NCBI GenBank assembly: GCA_045639905.1
Contig: JAZUDZ010000027.1
Coordinates: forward strand, 1 to 10,028
DNA from: RGIG426 sp045639905
GTDB taxonomy: Bacteria; Bacillota; Clostridia; Oscillospirales; Acutalibacteraceae
Direction: 5' to 3'
DNA: 10,028 nt
Made by a program: the position numbers and the translations under genes. Under the pieces are notes generated by a model, which saw nothing but the letters and a program-made list of their open reading frames with translations, ran no database searches and was not told the DNA's origin. This document shows, piece by piece, positions 1-5,496 of the stretch. Numbering within the stretch: position 1 is the stretch's first letter; the number at the start of each line of letters is the position of its first letter.

Positions 1-93
1 GGCAGTCCGTTTACTGATATGACATGCTATTCTCAGCTGCTCCTTGTTCATAATTTCCGGATACTCTTTTAATTTTTCTTCATCGTATTTCAT
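1..93 (-). CDS. Excisionase-like helix-turn-helix protein, N-terminal part (cut by window edge)
   Basis: The reverse strand from 93 to the window edge reads as 31 codons: an ATG, a charged stretch, then EIMNKEQLRIACHISKRTA. The segment 'NKEQLRIACHISKRTA' resembles the start of small helix-turn-helix/excisionase-like proteins that sit beside tyrosine recombinases in Clostridial integrative elements. Those proteins bind DNA at the element ends and bias recombination towards excision. The start is supported by GAAAGGAAA about 8 bases upstream of ATG. The gene points away from the attR-like tRNA fragment at 348-413, the expected layout for a xis gene at an element end with an integrase further left. 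Only the N-terminus is visible, so the family call is recognition from a short segment; an ordinary HTH regulator is the main alternative. Confidence 0.6.
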   Translation of the reverse strand, partial: MKYDEEKLKEYPEIMNKEQLRIACHISKRTA

Positions 94-145
94 AGTGGAA
101 TTTCCTTTCAATATTTTTTGTCCGAAAGGGTGTTCCAATACGATA

Positions 146-200
146 TTTTTCTTGCATTTTTCTTGCATTTTTGCAAGAAAAACCCCTGATTTTGCAAGAA
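146..200. repeat. Cluster of direct and inverted TTCTTGCA repeats near the element end
   Basis: The 11-mer TTTTTCTTGCA occurs twice back to back (146-156 and 157-167). Its exact inverse TGCAAGAAAAA follows at 172-182, and a shorter inverse TGCAAGAA lies at 193-200. Copies two and three form a perfect 11-bp dyad around TTTT. The cluster lies between the Xis-like gene and the tRNA fragment, where integrase arm-type or Xis binding sites are usually found. The repeats are directly visible; the binding-site role is inference. The stem is too AT-rich to make a convincing terminator. Confidence 0.6.
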
Positions 201-347
201 CTCGGGAATGTATGAACCGTGAAACTTCATTTATTTTTTTGGACGATTCCGGTCAATACATCCGCAAACCGTTTAAGCTGTAAGCTTTGCGAATTATATA
301 AAACTACCAGAAAACATCACCAAAAACCACAAAAGGCCTTTCGCATC

Positions 348-413
348 AATGACTCGAAATCGTTTTGTCGGTGATGAGCCGGCACGAGGGTTCGAATCCC
401 TCCGTCTCCGCCA
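348..413 (+). other. attR-like 3' fragment of tRNA-Ser(CGA)
   Basis: The anticodon arm is AATGA-CTCGAAA-TCGTT with anticodon CGA at 355-357. It is followed by a long class II variable arm (GTCGG...CCGGC), a T arm GAGGG-TTCGAAT-CCCTC (386-402), the 3' acceptor strand CGTCTCC, discriminator G and encoded CCA at 411-413. No matching 5' acceptor strand (GGAGACG expected) or D arm exists upstream, where the sequence is A-rich and unrelated. A tRNA 3' part without its 5' part is what remains at the far end of an element that integrated into a tRNA gene. The intact gene should lie at the other end, left of this window. The native terminator right after CCA shows that the right side is the original chromosomal flank. 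Confidence 0.8.
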
Positions 414-416
414 AAC

Positions 417-453
417 AAGTCTGGTAAATCAATGATTTACCAGACTTTTCTTT
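417..453 (+). terminator. Rho-independent terminator of the tRNA-Ser locus
   Basis: A 13-bp perfect stem (417-429 with 435-447) has a five-base loop and is followed by TTTCTTTTTT. It starts three bases after the CCA of the tRNA fragment, so it is the natural tRNA terminator left on the chromosomal side of the attachment site. Confidence 0.8.
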
Positions 454-529
454 TTTGCAGATACTGGTTTCAAGCCCTCGCCTGGGTCTTGTTTTTTTGG
501 GCTTTCTTTCCCATGAAAGGATTATTTCT

Positions 530-1438
530 ATGAGTTCAAAACTGTTTATCAAACTTTTGAGTGTTTTAGCTATTTCTGCTCTATGCTTATCTTCTGTCGT
601 TTTACTCTCCGAGGGCGTGGAGTATAACGGTCACATTTCCTTTAGGCAATATCTTTGCAAAGAAGATACAGAAAACACTGTCAGCGAAACGACAACCAAA
701 AGCATTCTTTTCGGGGACCCTATTCAAGAGCCCTTTGAAACCAGCGAAGACAATTCTTCCTTTATCCGTTTACAAGCCGAAAAAGATGTTCTGGAATATA
801 ACGATCCTTTACTTAATAGTTATCCTGTTGACGTGTTTTTCTCTTTTTCCCCCGTCCTTCATAATCCGGACAAACCGATTACCCTGACAATGGAAGGCAT
901 CGAAAGCACCCACCAAATCATCTACTATGACGGGGTTTCAAGCCCCTTCACCATAGATTTTAAAAAACTGCAAACAATAAACGGCGATACCTATCACATT
1001 ACATTATCGGCCTGGGACGATAACGGAAAATACATTTGTTCAAATGCACTCATCATCTGCGTGTTAGCCACCCCTTTAACCAGCGAGGAAACATCTGAGA
1101 ATTCTTTGGACGAGTCCGGAGACACTTCCACTCCACCGACGGAAAGCACTCTTCCCGCAGACGATACATCCACAGAGTATTCTGAAGCACAGGAAATCTC
1201 CGACACCTCTTCAGACGAATCCGAAGCCAGCCAAATCTCCCTTCTTTTCGGCGACGCCAACAATGACGGCAACACTGATATGAAGGATGTCCTGGCTATG
1301 CGAAAATATATCGCCGGGATATTTGATTCTCTTGAAAACCCGGAAAATGCGAACGTAAACCATGATGATTATATTGATATGAAAGATGTCTTGTTTCTTC
1401 GCAAATTCTTAGCCAAATTACTTTCCTGGCCGAATTGA
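530..1438 (+). CDS. Secreted dockerin type I protein of unknown function
   Basis: A 302-aa exported protein. Residues 5-27 form a hydrophobic signal/anchor segment after a Lys-containing N-terminus. Residues 30-180 form a beta-rich domain I do not recognise. Residues 181-236 are a Ser/Thr/Glu/Asp-rich linker. Residues 240-297 are a type I dockerin with two calcium-loop/helix repeats, GDANNDGNTDMKDVL and NVNHDDYIDMKDVL. Dockerins bind cohesin modules of scaffoldins, so the protein probably joins a cellulosome-like or surface complex. I chose ATG 530 because GAAAGGA lies seven bases upstream and the signal peptide begins there; the in-frame extension back to 455 runs into the tRNA terminator. 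No strong promoter is visible (weak TTACCA/GATACT at 437-465). The stop overlaps the -35 box of the next gene. No catalytic domain is apparent. The dockerin is secure; the function is unknown. Confidence 0.85.
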   Translation: MSSKLFIKLLSVLAISALCLSSVVLLSEGVEYNGHISFRQYLCKEDTENTVSETTTKSILFGDPIQEPFETSEDNSSFIRLQAEKDVLEYNDPLLNSYPVDVFFSFSPVLHNPDKPITLTMEGIESTHQIIYYDGVSSPFTIDFKKLQTINGDTYHITLSAWDDNGKYICSNALIICVLATPLTSEETSENSLDESGDTSTPPTESTLPADDTSTEYSEAQEISDTSSDESEASQISLLFGDANNDGNTDMKDVLAMRKYIAGIFDSLENPENANVNHDDYIDMKDVLFLRKFLAKLLSWPN

Positions 1439-1464
1439 CAAACCATAGATTCTCATGGTAAAAT
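1435..1464 (+). promoter_or_regulatory. SigA-type promoter of the PadR gene with a dyad in the spacer
   Basis: TTGACA (1435-1440), an 18-base spacer and TAAAAT (1459-1464). The spacer holds the perfect dyad ACCAT-N8-ATGGT (1442-1459), placed so that a bound dimer would block RNA polymerase. PadR-family repressors often autoregulate through dyads with eight-base spacing, so this is a good candidate operator for the gene that follows. The -35 box overlaps the TGA of the upstream dockerin gene. Confidence 0.65.
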
Positions 1465-1497
1465 GAGCAGAAATATAGGAAAAGGAGGGTGATTATT

Positions 1498-1863
1498 TTG
1501 AGTACAAATGATGCGGTCAAGCGAGGCTCTGTTAATCTTATTTTGCTGACGCTTTTGATGGAAGAAGATAAGTACGGATACCAGATCCAAAAAGAATTGG
1601 CCGAAAGAAGCAACGGAAGATACACCCTTCTCCAGACTTCCCTCTATCCCATTTTGTACCGGCTTTTAGACCAAGGACTCATTTCAGAACACCCGATCCA
1701 GATGCCCAACAAACGCGTTCGAAATTATTATCACATTACCGACGAAGGTATAGCCTATCAAAAGCAAGCCCTTTCGGATTATTTGAATAGTATTTCCGGG
1801 ATTATGCAGATACTCGGACACAAAATCGTTCCTCTGAAAGAGGAAGACAAAAACACTGATTAA
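1498..1863 (+). CDS. PadR-family transcriptional regulator
   Basis: A 121-aa winged-helix regulator of the short PadR type. The N-terminal fold carries YGYQI (26-30). The recognition-helix region reads SLYPILYRLLDQGLIS (48-63). The wing and its exit read R-x-YYHITDEG (75-84), followed by a C-terminal helix for dimerisation. Such proteins usually repress their own gene and a linked exporter or membrane protein in response to small molecules. TTG at 1498 is preferred because AAGGAGG (1482-1488) ends nine bases before it; a GTG at 1489 lies inside the ribosome site. It is transcribed alone: it has its own promoter with a dyad and a strong terminator nine bases past the stop. No obvious partner gene follows on the same strand, so the target is unknown. 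The family call is firm. Confidence 0.9.
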   Translation: MSTNDAVKRGSVNLILLTLLMEEDKYGYQIQKELAERSNGRYTLLQTSLYPILYRLLDQGLISEHPIQMPNKRVRNYYHITDEGIAYQKQALSDYLNSISGIMQILGHKIVPLKEEDKNTD

Positions 1864-1871
1864 CATAGTTT

Positions 1872-1907
1872 AAGCGGAGCTACTTAAAAAAGTAGCTCCG
1901 CTTTTTT
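1872..1907 (+). terminator. Rho-independent terminator after the PadR gene
   Basis: A 14-bp perfect stem (AAGCGGAGCTACTT at 1872-1885 with its complement at 1890-1903), an AAAA loop and then a T run. On the minus strand the stem is followed by AAACTATG rather than a T tract, so it ends the PadR transcript better than the converging serpin transcript. Confidence 0.9.
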
Positions 1908-1937
1908 CATTCCAGAAAAGGTTTTCTTCAGTGCCGA

Positions 1938-3401
1938 TTACTCGTTAATTTGTCCGTAGAACAGCGTACAATAAGAACCATTCCCATCATCGGTATAGAC
2001 GATGAACTGGAAGGGCTTGTCAGCTGTGAAGATTTTTTCCTCTTTAGGTGCAATCCCTCCATATCCCATATTACTGGTGGAAGCGCTCGCCGTGAAACCA
2101 AGCTGATAGATAGAGAGATTTGCCTGCTGGCTCATATTTGTCACAGGGCCCTTGGCAACGGACATATTGGAAAAGTCCGCATTCTTTGTAAACATGTCCA
2201 GATTGCCGAAGTATGAAAGGAAATCAGCCGTATCATACTTTGAATGAACTTCAAACATCGGGACAGTGATTTTAACAGTATATTCCTCCGCCAAACCGAT
2301 TTTAGAATACAAATCATCACAGTTCCCCAAAACAAATGCGAAGTGGATACCACGTACAGAGTCCATAATGGCCAACTCAGCTTCTTCATCTTGGTAATAT
2401 TTGAGAGTATCTATTTTAAACATGTATTCCTTTTCGGTTTCTTCACCTTTTGAAGTGGTAAACACATCTTTTTTCACATCATCAGGCTGGAAGATTAAAG
2501 ACCAATAATCCTGCAGGAACAGTGCATTAATCAGCGCAAAATCCATATTTTCGGGTTCTTCGGAAATTAATGACGGAATCTTTCCGTTTGTCTTATCGAA
2601 AACCCATTCGTTTGCCTTGGACATAAAGTCAGCAGGGTTAACGAAAAATGCATCCCCATCAAAATAATTTTGAATGGCACTTACATATTCATCACGGAAA
2701 GAATTCGGCTCACCGGCCCACACAGAATTAGCCTGCGTAAACGCTGTATATGGAGTCGAATTCAGTTTTTCAGCCAGCTCCGCCACACTTTGTGTGTAGG
2801 AATAAAAATCGTTTAGGCTATCCAAGCCATACAAGTCCATAATTTGAGAATAGGTTTTTCCGTTTGCTCCCAAGGCGGACATCGCCATTGTATAGTTAAG
2901 GGAATACGGAGAAACCACAAAGTTGGTATCTTGCTTCTTTTCAGCCATATACTGGATTAAACGATTGTCCGCCTCCCACATCTTATCGCTCACGGATTTT
3001 GTGTAGGGGGAAGCAACCAGTTTGTCCATAAGACGAACACCCAAACGGTCCTGCATACCGGCTAAGTAACGACGAATAATTAAGCAGTCTTTCAGATCAA
3101 CCTGTTTGTCTACGGTTACATCTGCATTTTCGAAAATAAACGGAGCGTCAAATCCTGCCACACACTTTCTCAAAGCAAGAACATCCTTCAAGTCAATAGA
3201 ACCATCCCCGTTTACGTCACCATATAGGATTTCAGCAACGGGGTCGGTCGAAATCTCACTTGTATCAGAAACATCCGCGCTGGTATCAGCCTCCGATTCT
3301 TCCCCAAGTTCGGCATTACCCGACAAACTACTTACACAAAACAAGCAAACAATTAAAGAAACCACTGCAATAACACTAAATAGTTGAAAAACGGATTTCA
3401 T
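1938..3401 (-). CDS. Secreted dockerin-bearing serpin (protease inhibitor)
   Basis: A 487-aa protein: signal/anchor segment (residues 3-27), acidic Ser/Thr-rich linker (30-57), type I dockerin (61-115; GDVNGDGSIDLKDVL and ADVTVDKQVDLKDC repeats), then a serpin domain (about 130-487). Serpin marks are NFVVSPYSLNYTMAMSALGA (160-179) and the C-terminal TADKPFQFIVYTD (459-471). The reactive loop has a hinge LGFTASASTS (434-443) rich in small residues, as expected of an inhibitory serpin; P1 probably lies within 447-452 (YGGIAP). Dockerin-serpins are known in cellulolytic Clostridia and are thought to protect extracellular complexes from subtilisin-like proteases. I chose ATG 3401 because GGGGGAG sits five bases upstream and the signal peptide starts there. 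The frame stays open back to a GTG at 3638 through a dockerin remnant and an IS end. A Phe at hinge P14 is unusual. The second dockerin loop is degenerate. Confidence 0.92.
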   Translation of the reverse strand: MKSVFQLFSVIAVVSLIVCLFCVSSLSGNAELGEESEADTSADVSDTSEISTDPVAEILYGDVNGDGSIDLKDVLALRKCVAGFDAPFIFENADVTVDKQVDLKDCLIIRRYLAGMQDRLGVRLMDKLVASPYTKSVSDKMWEADNRLIQYMAEKKQDTNFVVSPYSLNYTMAMSALGANGKTYSQIMDLYGLDSLNDFYSYTQSVAELAEKLNSTPYTAFTQANSVWAGEPNSFRDEYVSAIQNYFDGDAFFVNPADFMSKANEWVFDKTNGKIPSLISEEPENMDFALINALFLQDYWSLIFQPDDVKKDVFTTSKGEETEKEYMFKIDTLKYYQDEEAELAIMDSVRGIHFAFVLGNCDDLYSKIGLAEEYTVKITVPMFEVHSKYDTADFLSYFGNLDMFTKNADFSNMSVAKGPVTNMSQQANLSIYQLGFTASASTSNMGYGGIAPKEEKIFTADKPFQFIVYTDDGNGSYCTLFYGQINE

Positions 3402-3595
3402 AACTCTCCCCCTTTCTTTAGCCATACTGGCAACAGATTGATTAATAGCTAAAACATCAGCCATAGTAATACCACCGTCACCATTCATATCCGCTAACTG
3501 TTTTTTGCCTTGGAGACAAGTTGCTGTCCCAAGAAGATAACTACGTACTAAATTAGCATCCGCTATTGTAATCTGTTCATTTTGATTTACCAAAT
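3402..3595 (-). pseudogene. Truncated dockerin domain remnant fused in frame to the serpin ORF
   Basis: Read in the serpin's frame, this stretch encodes a dockerin-like pair of repeats: VNQNEQITIADANLVRSYLLG, then ADMNGDGGITMADVLAINQS. The first repeat has lost its leading GD where the sequence meets the IS200/IS605-type end at 3596. No stop separates it from the serpin start, yet the serpin begins with its own ribosome site and signal peptide, so this is more likely a 5'-truncated relic of another dockerin gene than a true N-terminal domain. The C-terminal half looks little decayed. The alternative is a chimeric 566-aa protein started at GTG 3638, which would bury a signal peptide inside and has only a weak ribosome site. 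Confidence 0.6.
3565..3593 (-). promoter_or_regulatory. Possible serpin promoter inside the dockerin remnant
   Basis: On the minus strand TTGGTA (3593-3588), a 17-base spacer and TACAAT (3570-3565). It begins three bases past the IS end and would give a leader of about 155 bases before the serpin ATG. Spacing is ideal but the -35 box matches consensus at only four of six positions. Confidence 0.35.
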
Positions 3596-3638
3596 GTGCC
3601 GTAAAGCCCCCGACTTTAGACGTGGGGATATAAGGCAC
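3596..3638 (-). mobile_element. Orphan IS200/IS605 (tnpB-type) right-end hairpin
   Basis: The minus strand from 3638 to 3596 begins GTGCCTTATATCCCC, contains TCTAAAGT, and ends GGGGGCTTTACGGCAC. Outer arms GTGCC/GGCAC and inner CCCC/GGGG pair, with an imperfect, apparently mutated tip. This is the characteristic subterminal structure found after tnpB/orfB genes of the IS200/IS605 group. No tnpB lies upstream: sstT ends eight bases away. It is therefore a solo end left by a decayed or partly deleted element. It borders the truncated dockerin, suggesting it caused the truncation. The match is from memory of the family, not a search. Confidence 0.65.
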
Positions 3639-3646
3639 GTCTTATT

Positions 3647-4891
3647 TCACTTTTTTGCAAACTCACCAAGGAAGTTGACCTCTTCCCCGCGTTTTTTACG
3701 ATCATGATACTCTGCAGTGGCTGTAAAGATAGCGTCACCGCTGGAGTTGAGTGCGGTTTCAACGGAGTCTTGAACAACACCGATAACGAAGCCGACAGCA
3801 ACTGCCTGCATGGCAAGATCATTGCCAATACCGAACAAGCTGCAGGCCATCGGGATGAGGAGCAAAGAACCACCGGCCACACCGGACGCACCGCAAGCGC
3901 CGAGAACGGACAGCACACTCAAAATAATAGCCAAAACCGGGTTGACCTCGACACCGAGCGTATGACACATAGCCATCGTCATCACGGTAATGGTAATAGC
4001 GGCACCGTCCATATTGATGGTAGCGCCAAGCGGGATGCTGACAGAGTAGAAATCTTGCTCAATACCAAGCTTCTCACAAAGTTTCATGTTCATCGGGATA
4101 TTGGCCGCCGAGCTACGGGTAAAGAAGGCGGTAATACCGCTTTCACGCAGGCAGGCAAAAACAAGCGGATAAGGGTTACGTTTCAGATACAGGAACACGA
4201 TGAACGGGTTCACAATCAAAGAAGAGAACAGCATGGCACCCACCAAGACGAGGATGATTTTTCCATAGGTTGTAAAAATGTCCAAACCGTTTTGGCTGAC
4301 AGACTGGAAAACCAGTCCGAGAATACCAAACGGAACAAAACCGATAACAAAAGAGACACTCTTGGAAATGGCATCGGAAATATCGGAAATCACCTGCAAG
4401 GTGTGTTCATTGGCCACAGCTTTAAGGCAAAGACCAAACACCACAGACCAGAACAAAATGCTCAAATAGTTTCCGTTAATGATGGCATCTATCGGATTCT
4501 TCACCATACTGGTCAACAGGTTTTTGAACACTTCACCGAGACCGCTGGGAGATGTCGCTTCGGCTGCATCGGTCAACACAATGCTAACCGGGAACAGATA
4601 GCTGGCAATTACAGCAACGATAGCCGCTGTCAGGGTTGTTACCATATACAAAGTAATAACCGTTCCAAAACGTTTGCCGATGTTGGGCTTTGCACGAGAC
4701 AAGGCGGAGGCGATTAACATAAAGACCAAGACCGGTGCCACGGCCTTTAATGCACCGACAAAAACATCACCGAAAATGCCAATCCATGTAGCCTTCGGTA
4801 CAAAAATCCCCAACAGAATACCGATAATCAGTCCGCAGACAATACGGAGGAGCAACGGAACGCTGTTCCACCAGCCTACTATTTTTTTCAT
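3647..4891 (-). CDS. sstT: Serine/threonine:Na+ symporter SstT
   Basis: A 414-aa inner-membrane transporter of the dicarboxylate/amino acid:cation symporter (DAACS, glutamate-transporter-like) family that imports serine and threonine with sodium. Length fits SstT. Family marks are NSVPLLLRIVCGLIIGILLG near the N-terminus, SSAANIPMNMKLCEKLGI, the substrate/Na+-site motif ATINMDGAAITITVMTM, and ACGASGVAGGSLLLIPMACS in the hairpin 2 region. ATG 4891 is chosen because GAGGAAAAAAT precedes it and MKKIVGWWNSVP matches the usual SstT start; the 32-codon in-frame extension crosses the promoter. A good promoter lies at 4963-4935. The gene ends eight bases before the orphan IS end and no obvious terminator is visible after its stop. 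It is transcribed divergently from the 72-aa small gene. Confidence 0.95.
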   Translation of the reverse strand: MKKIVGWWNSVPLLLRIVCGLIIGILLGIFVPKATWIGIFGDVFVGALKAVAPVLVFMLIASALSRAKPNIGKRFGTVITLYMVTTLTAAIVAVIASYLFPVSIVLTDAAEATSPSGLGEVFKNLLTSMVKNPIDAIINGNYLSILFWSVVFGLCLKAVANEHTLQVISDISDAISKSVSFVIGFVPFGILGLVFQSVSQNGLDIFTTYGKIILVLVGAMLFSSLIVNPFIVFLYLKRNPYPLVFACLRESGITAFFTRSSAANIPMNMKLCEKLGIEQDFYSVSIPLGATINMDGAAITITVMTMAMCHTLGVEVNPVLAIILSVLSVLGACGASGVAGGSLLLIPMACSLFGIGNDLAMQAVAVGFVIGVVQDSVETALNSSGDAIFTATAEYHDRKKRGEEVNFLGEFAKK

Positions 4892-4934
4892 ATTTTTTCC
4901 TCTTTCCTGTGGACAAGCCACATTTGATAGATAT

Positions 4935-4963
4935 ATTATATCTTTTTTTCCATCACAGGGCAA
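4935..4963 (-). promoter_or_regulatory. sstT promoter
   Basis: On the minus strand TTGCCC (4963-4958), a 17-base spacer and a perfect TATAAT (4940-4935), about 45 bases before the sstT ATG. It is back to back with the promoter of the small protein gene. Confidence 0.7.
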
Positions 4964-4996
4964 CAGTTGTTTCTCCGTGGTACACACCCTATCCCC

Positions 4997-5025
4997 TTGC
5001 TTTTTTTGAAAAAATCCTGTATGCT
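4997..5025 (+). promoter_or_regulatory. Promoter of the 72-aa protein gene
   Basis: TTGCTT (4997-5002), a 17-base spacer and TATGCT (5020-5025), the latter preceded directly by TG. The transcript would start near 5032, about 25 bases before the ATG. Confidence 0.6.
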
Positions 5026-5057
5026 AGAAATCACAAGAAACAAAAGGAGGATTTCCC

Positions 5058-5276
5058 ATGGACGTTAAGGCTTTAATCGAAGAAGCAACCAACAAAATCA
5101 CCACCGACAAGTCTCTCGGAGACGTTTTTAAGAAAAATCCCATTGAGGCCGTCGAAAAAGCGCTTGGTATAGATTTGCCGGACGATATCATCGAAAAAAT
5201 CGTAGAAGCCGTCAAAACCAAAATCTCTTTGGACAAAATCGGCGGTATTGCCGGGAAACTCAAGGATTTGTTCTAA
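5058..5276 (+). CDS. Small conserved-looking amphipathic protein (72 aa)
   Basis: A real gene: AAAGGAGG lies seven bases before the ATG, with a promoter upstream and a strong terminator just after the stop. The 72 residues are Lys/Asp/Glu/Ile-rich, with no Cys, no signal peptide and no membrane segment, and look all-helical. The middle reads FKKNPIEAVEKALGIDLPDD (24-43), and the end is GGIAGKLKDLF. The phrase 'F-K-x-[ND]-P-x-x-A-[VL]-x-x-x-[LG]-x-G-[IV]-x-L-P' recalls the N-terminal leader domain of Nif11/NHLP-type RiPP precursors. Here, however, the protein ends without the Gly-Gly site and core peptide, and no modification enzyme is nearby. I think similar small proteins occur in other gut Clostridia but know no function. 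It stands alone, divergent from sstT. Confidence 0.85.
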   Translation: MDVKALIEEATNKITTDKSLGDVFKKNPIEAVEKALGIDLPDDIIEKIVEAVKTKISLDKIGGIAGKLKDLF

Positions 5277-5278
5277 AA

Positions 5279-5307
5279 AAAACTGCCGAATGTTTCGGCA
5301 GTTTTTT
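5279..5307. terminator. Bidirectional terminator
   Basis: The stem CTGCCGAA (5283-5290) and TTCGGCAG (5294-5301), extendable by flanking A/T pairs, is followed by TTTTTT on the plus strand. It is preceded by a run of eight A's, which reads as a T8 tract on the minus strand. It ends the small protein transcript and could end a minus-strand RNA entering from 5400. Confidence 0.85.
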
Positions 5308-5385
5308 CTGTTCTCATTGTATGGGCGAACCCCGCTTGTTCCTATCGTCAATTGGTTCAAGGAAATCCCACCTAAATGATACGAT
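5283..5385 (-). ncRNA. Possible small structured RNA (speculative)
   Basis: The 220 bases between the 72-aa gene and the VTT gene contain no convincing ORF. On the minus strand, nested helices can form: TGGG (5371-5368 region) with CCCA, and GAACC with GGTTC. A competing TTCC/GGAA pairing would make a pseudoknot. The strand ends in the strong terminator hairpin with a T8 tail. A TATCAT box lies just upstream (near 5383) but lacks a clear -35. I could not assign it to a known RNA family (6S, SRP, T-box and common riboswitches were considered). Confidence 0.25.
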
Positions 5386-5400
5386 TTTCACTGTGCTTTG

Positions 5401-5429
5401 TTGATATTGTCCCCGAAAGGGTGTACAAT
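5401..5429 (+). promoter_or_regulatory. Promoter of the VTT-family gene
   Basis: TTGATA (5401-5406), a 17-base spacer and TACAAT (5424-5429). The spacer holds CCC-CGAAA-GGG, a small dyad that might be an operator. The transcript would start near 5436, which rules out the longer reading frame beginning at 5398 and supports ATG 5497. Confidence 0.7.
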
Positions 5430-5496
5430 CCATCTAATTGAAGCAATCAAAATGAGTGCCTACTTTGACTATCCAAAAGCAGGAAGGAAAAACCAT

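Noticed and set aside
157..182. A terminator at the 11-bp dyad
   Set aside because: The stem has only three G/C pairs, the array continues with further copies on both sides, and a binding-site role fits better.
348..413. An intact tRNA-Ser gene
   Set aside because: No 5' acceptor strand or D arm can be found in the 60 bases upstream, so only the 3' part is present.
346..552. Minus-strand ORF of 68 codons across the tRNA fragment, containing an EGFEPS-like phrase
   Set aside because: This is the well-known artefact of translating the antisense of a tRNA-Ser 3' end and its terminator; there is no ribosome site.
1938..3638. A single 566-aa double-dockerin serpin
   Set aside because: It would place a signal peptide 80 residues inside the protein and start at a GTG within an IS end with only a weak ribosome site; ATG 3401 has strong signals.
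3704..4717. Plus-strand ORF of 337 codons
   Set aside because: It is wholly antisense to sstT, has a low-complexity polar composition (His/Asn/Arg-rich) typical of a reverse-frame shadow, and lacks a ribosome site.
5398..5496. In-frame N-terminal extension of the VTT gene
   Set aside because: It begins upstream of the predicted transcription start and overlaps the promoter; ATG 5497 has a clear ribosome site.
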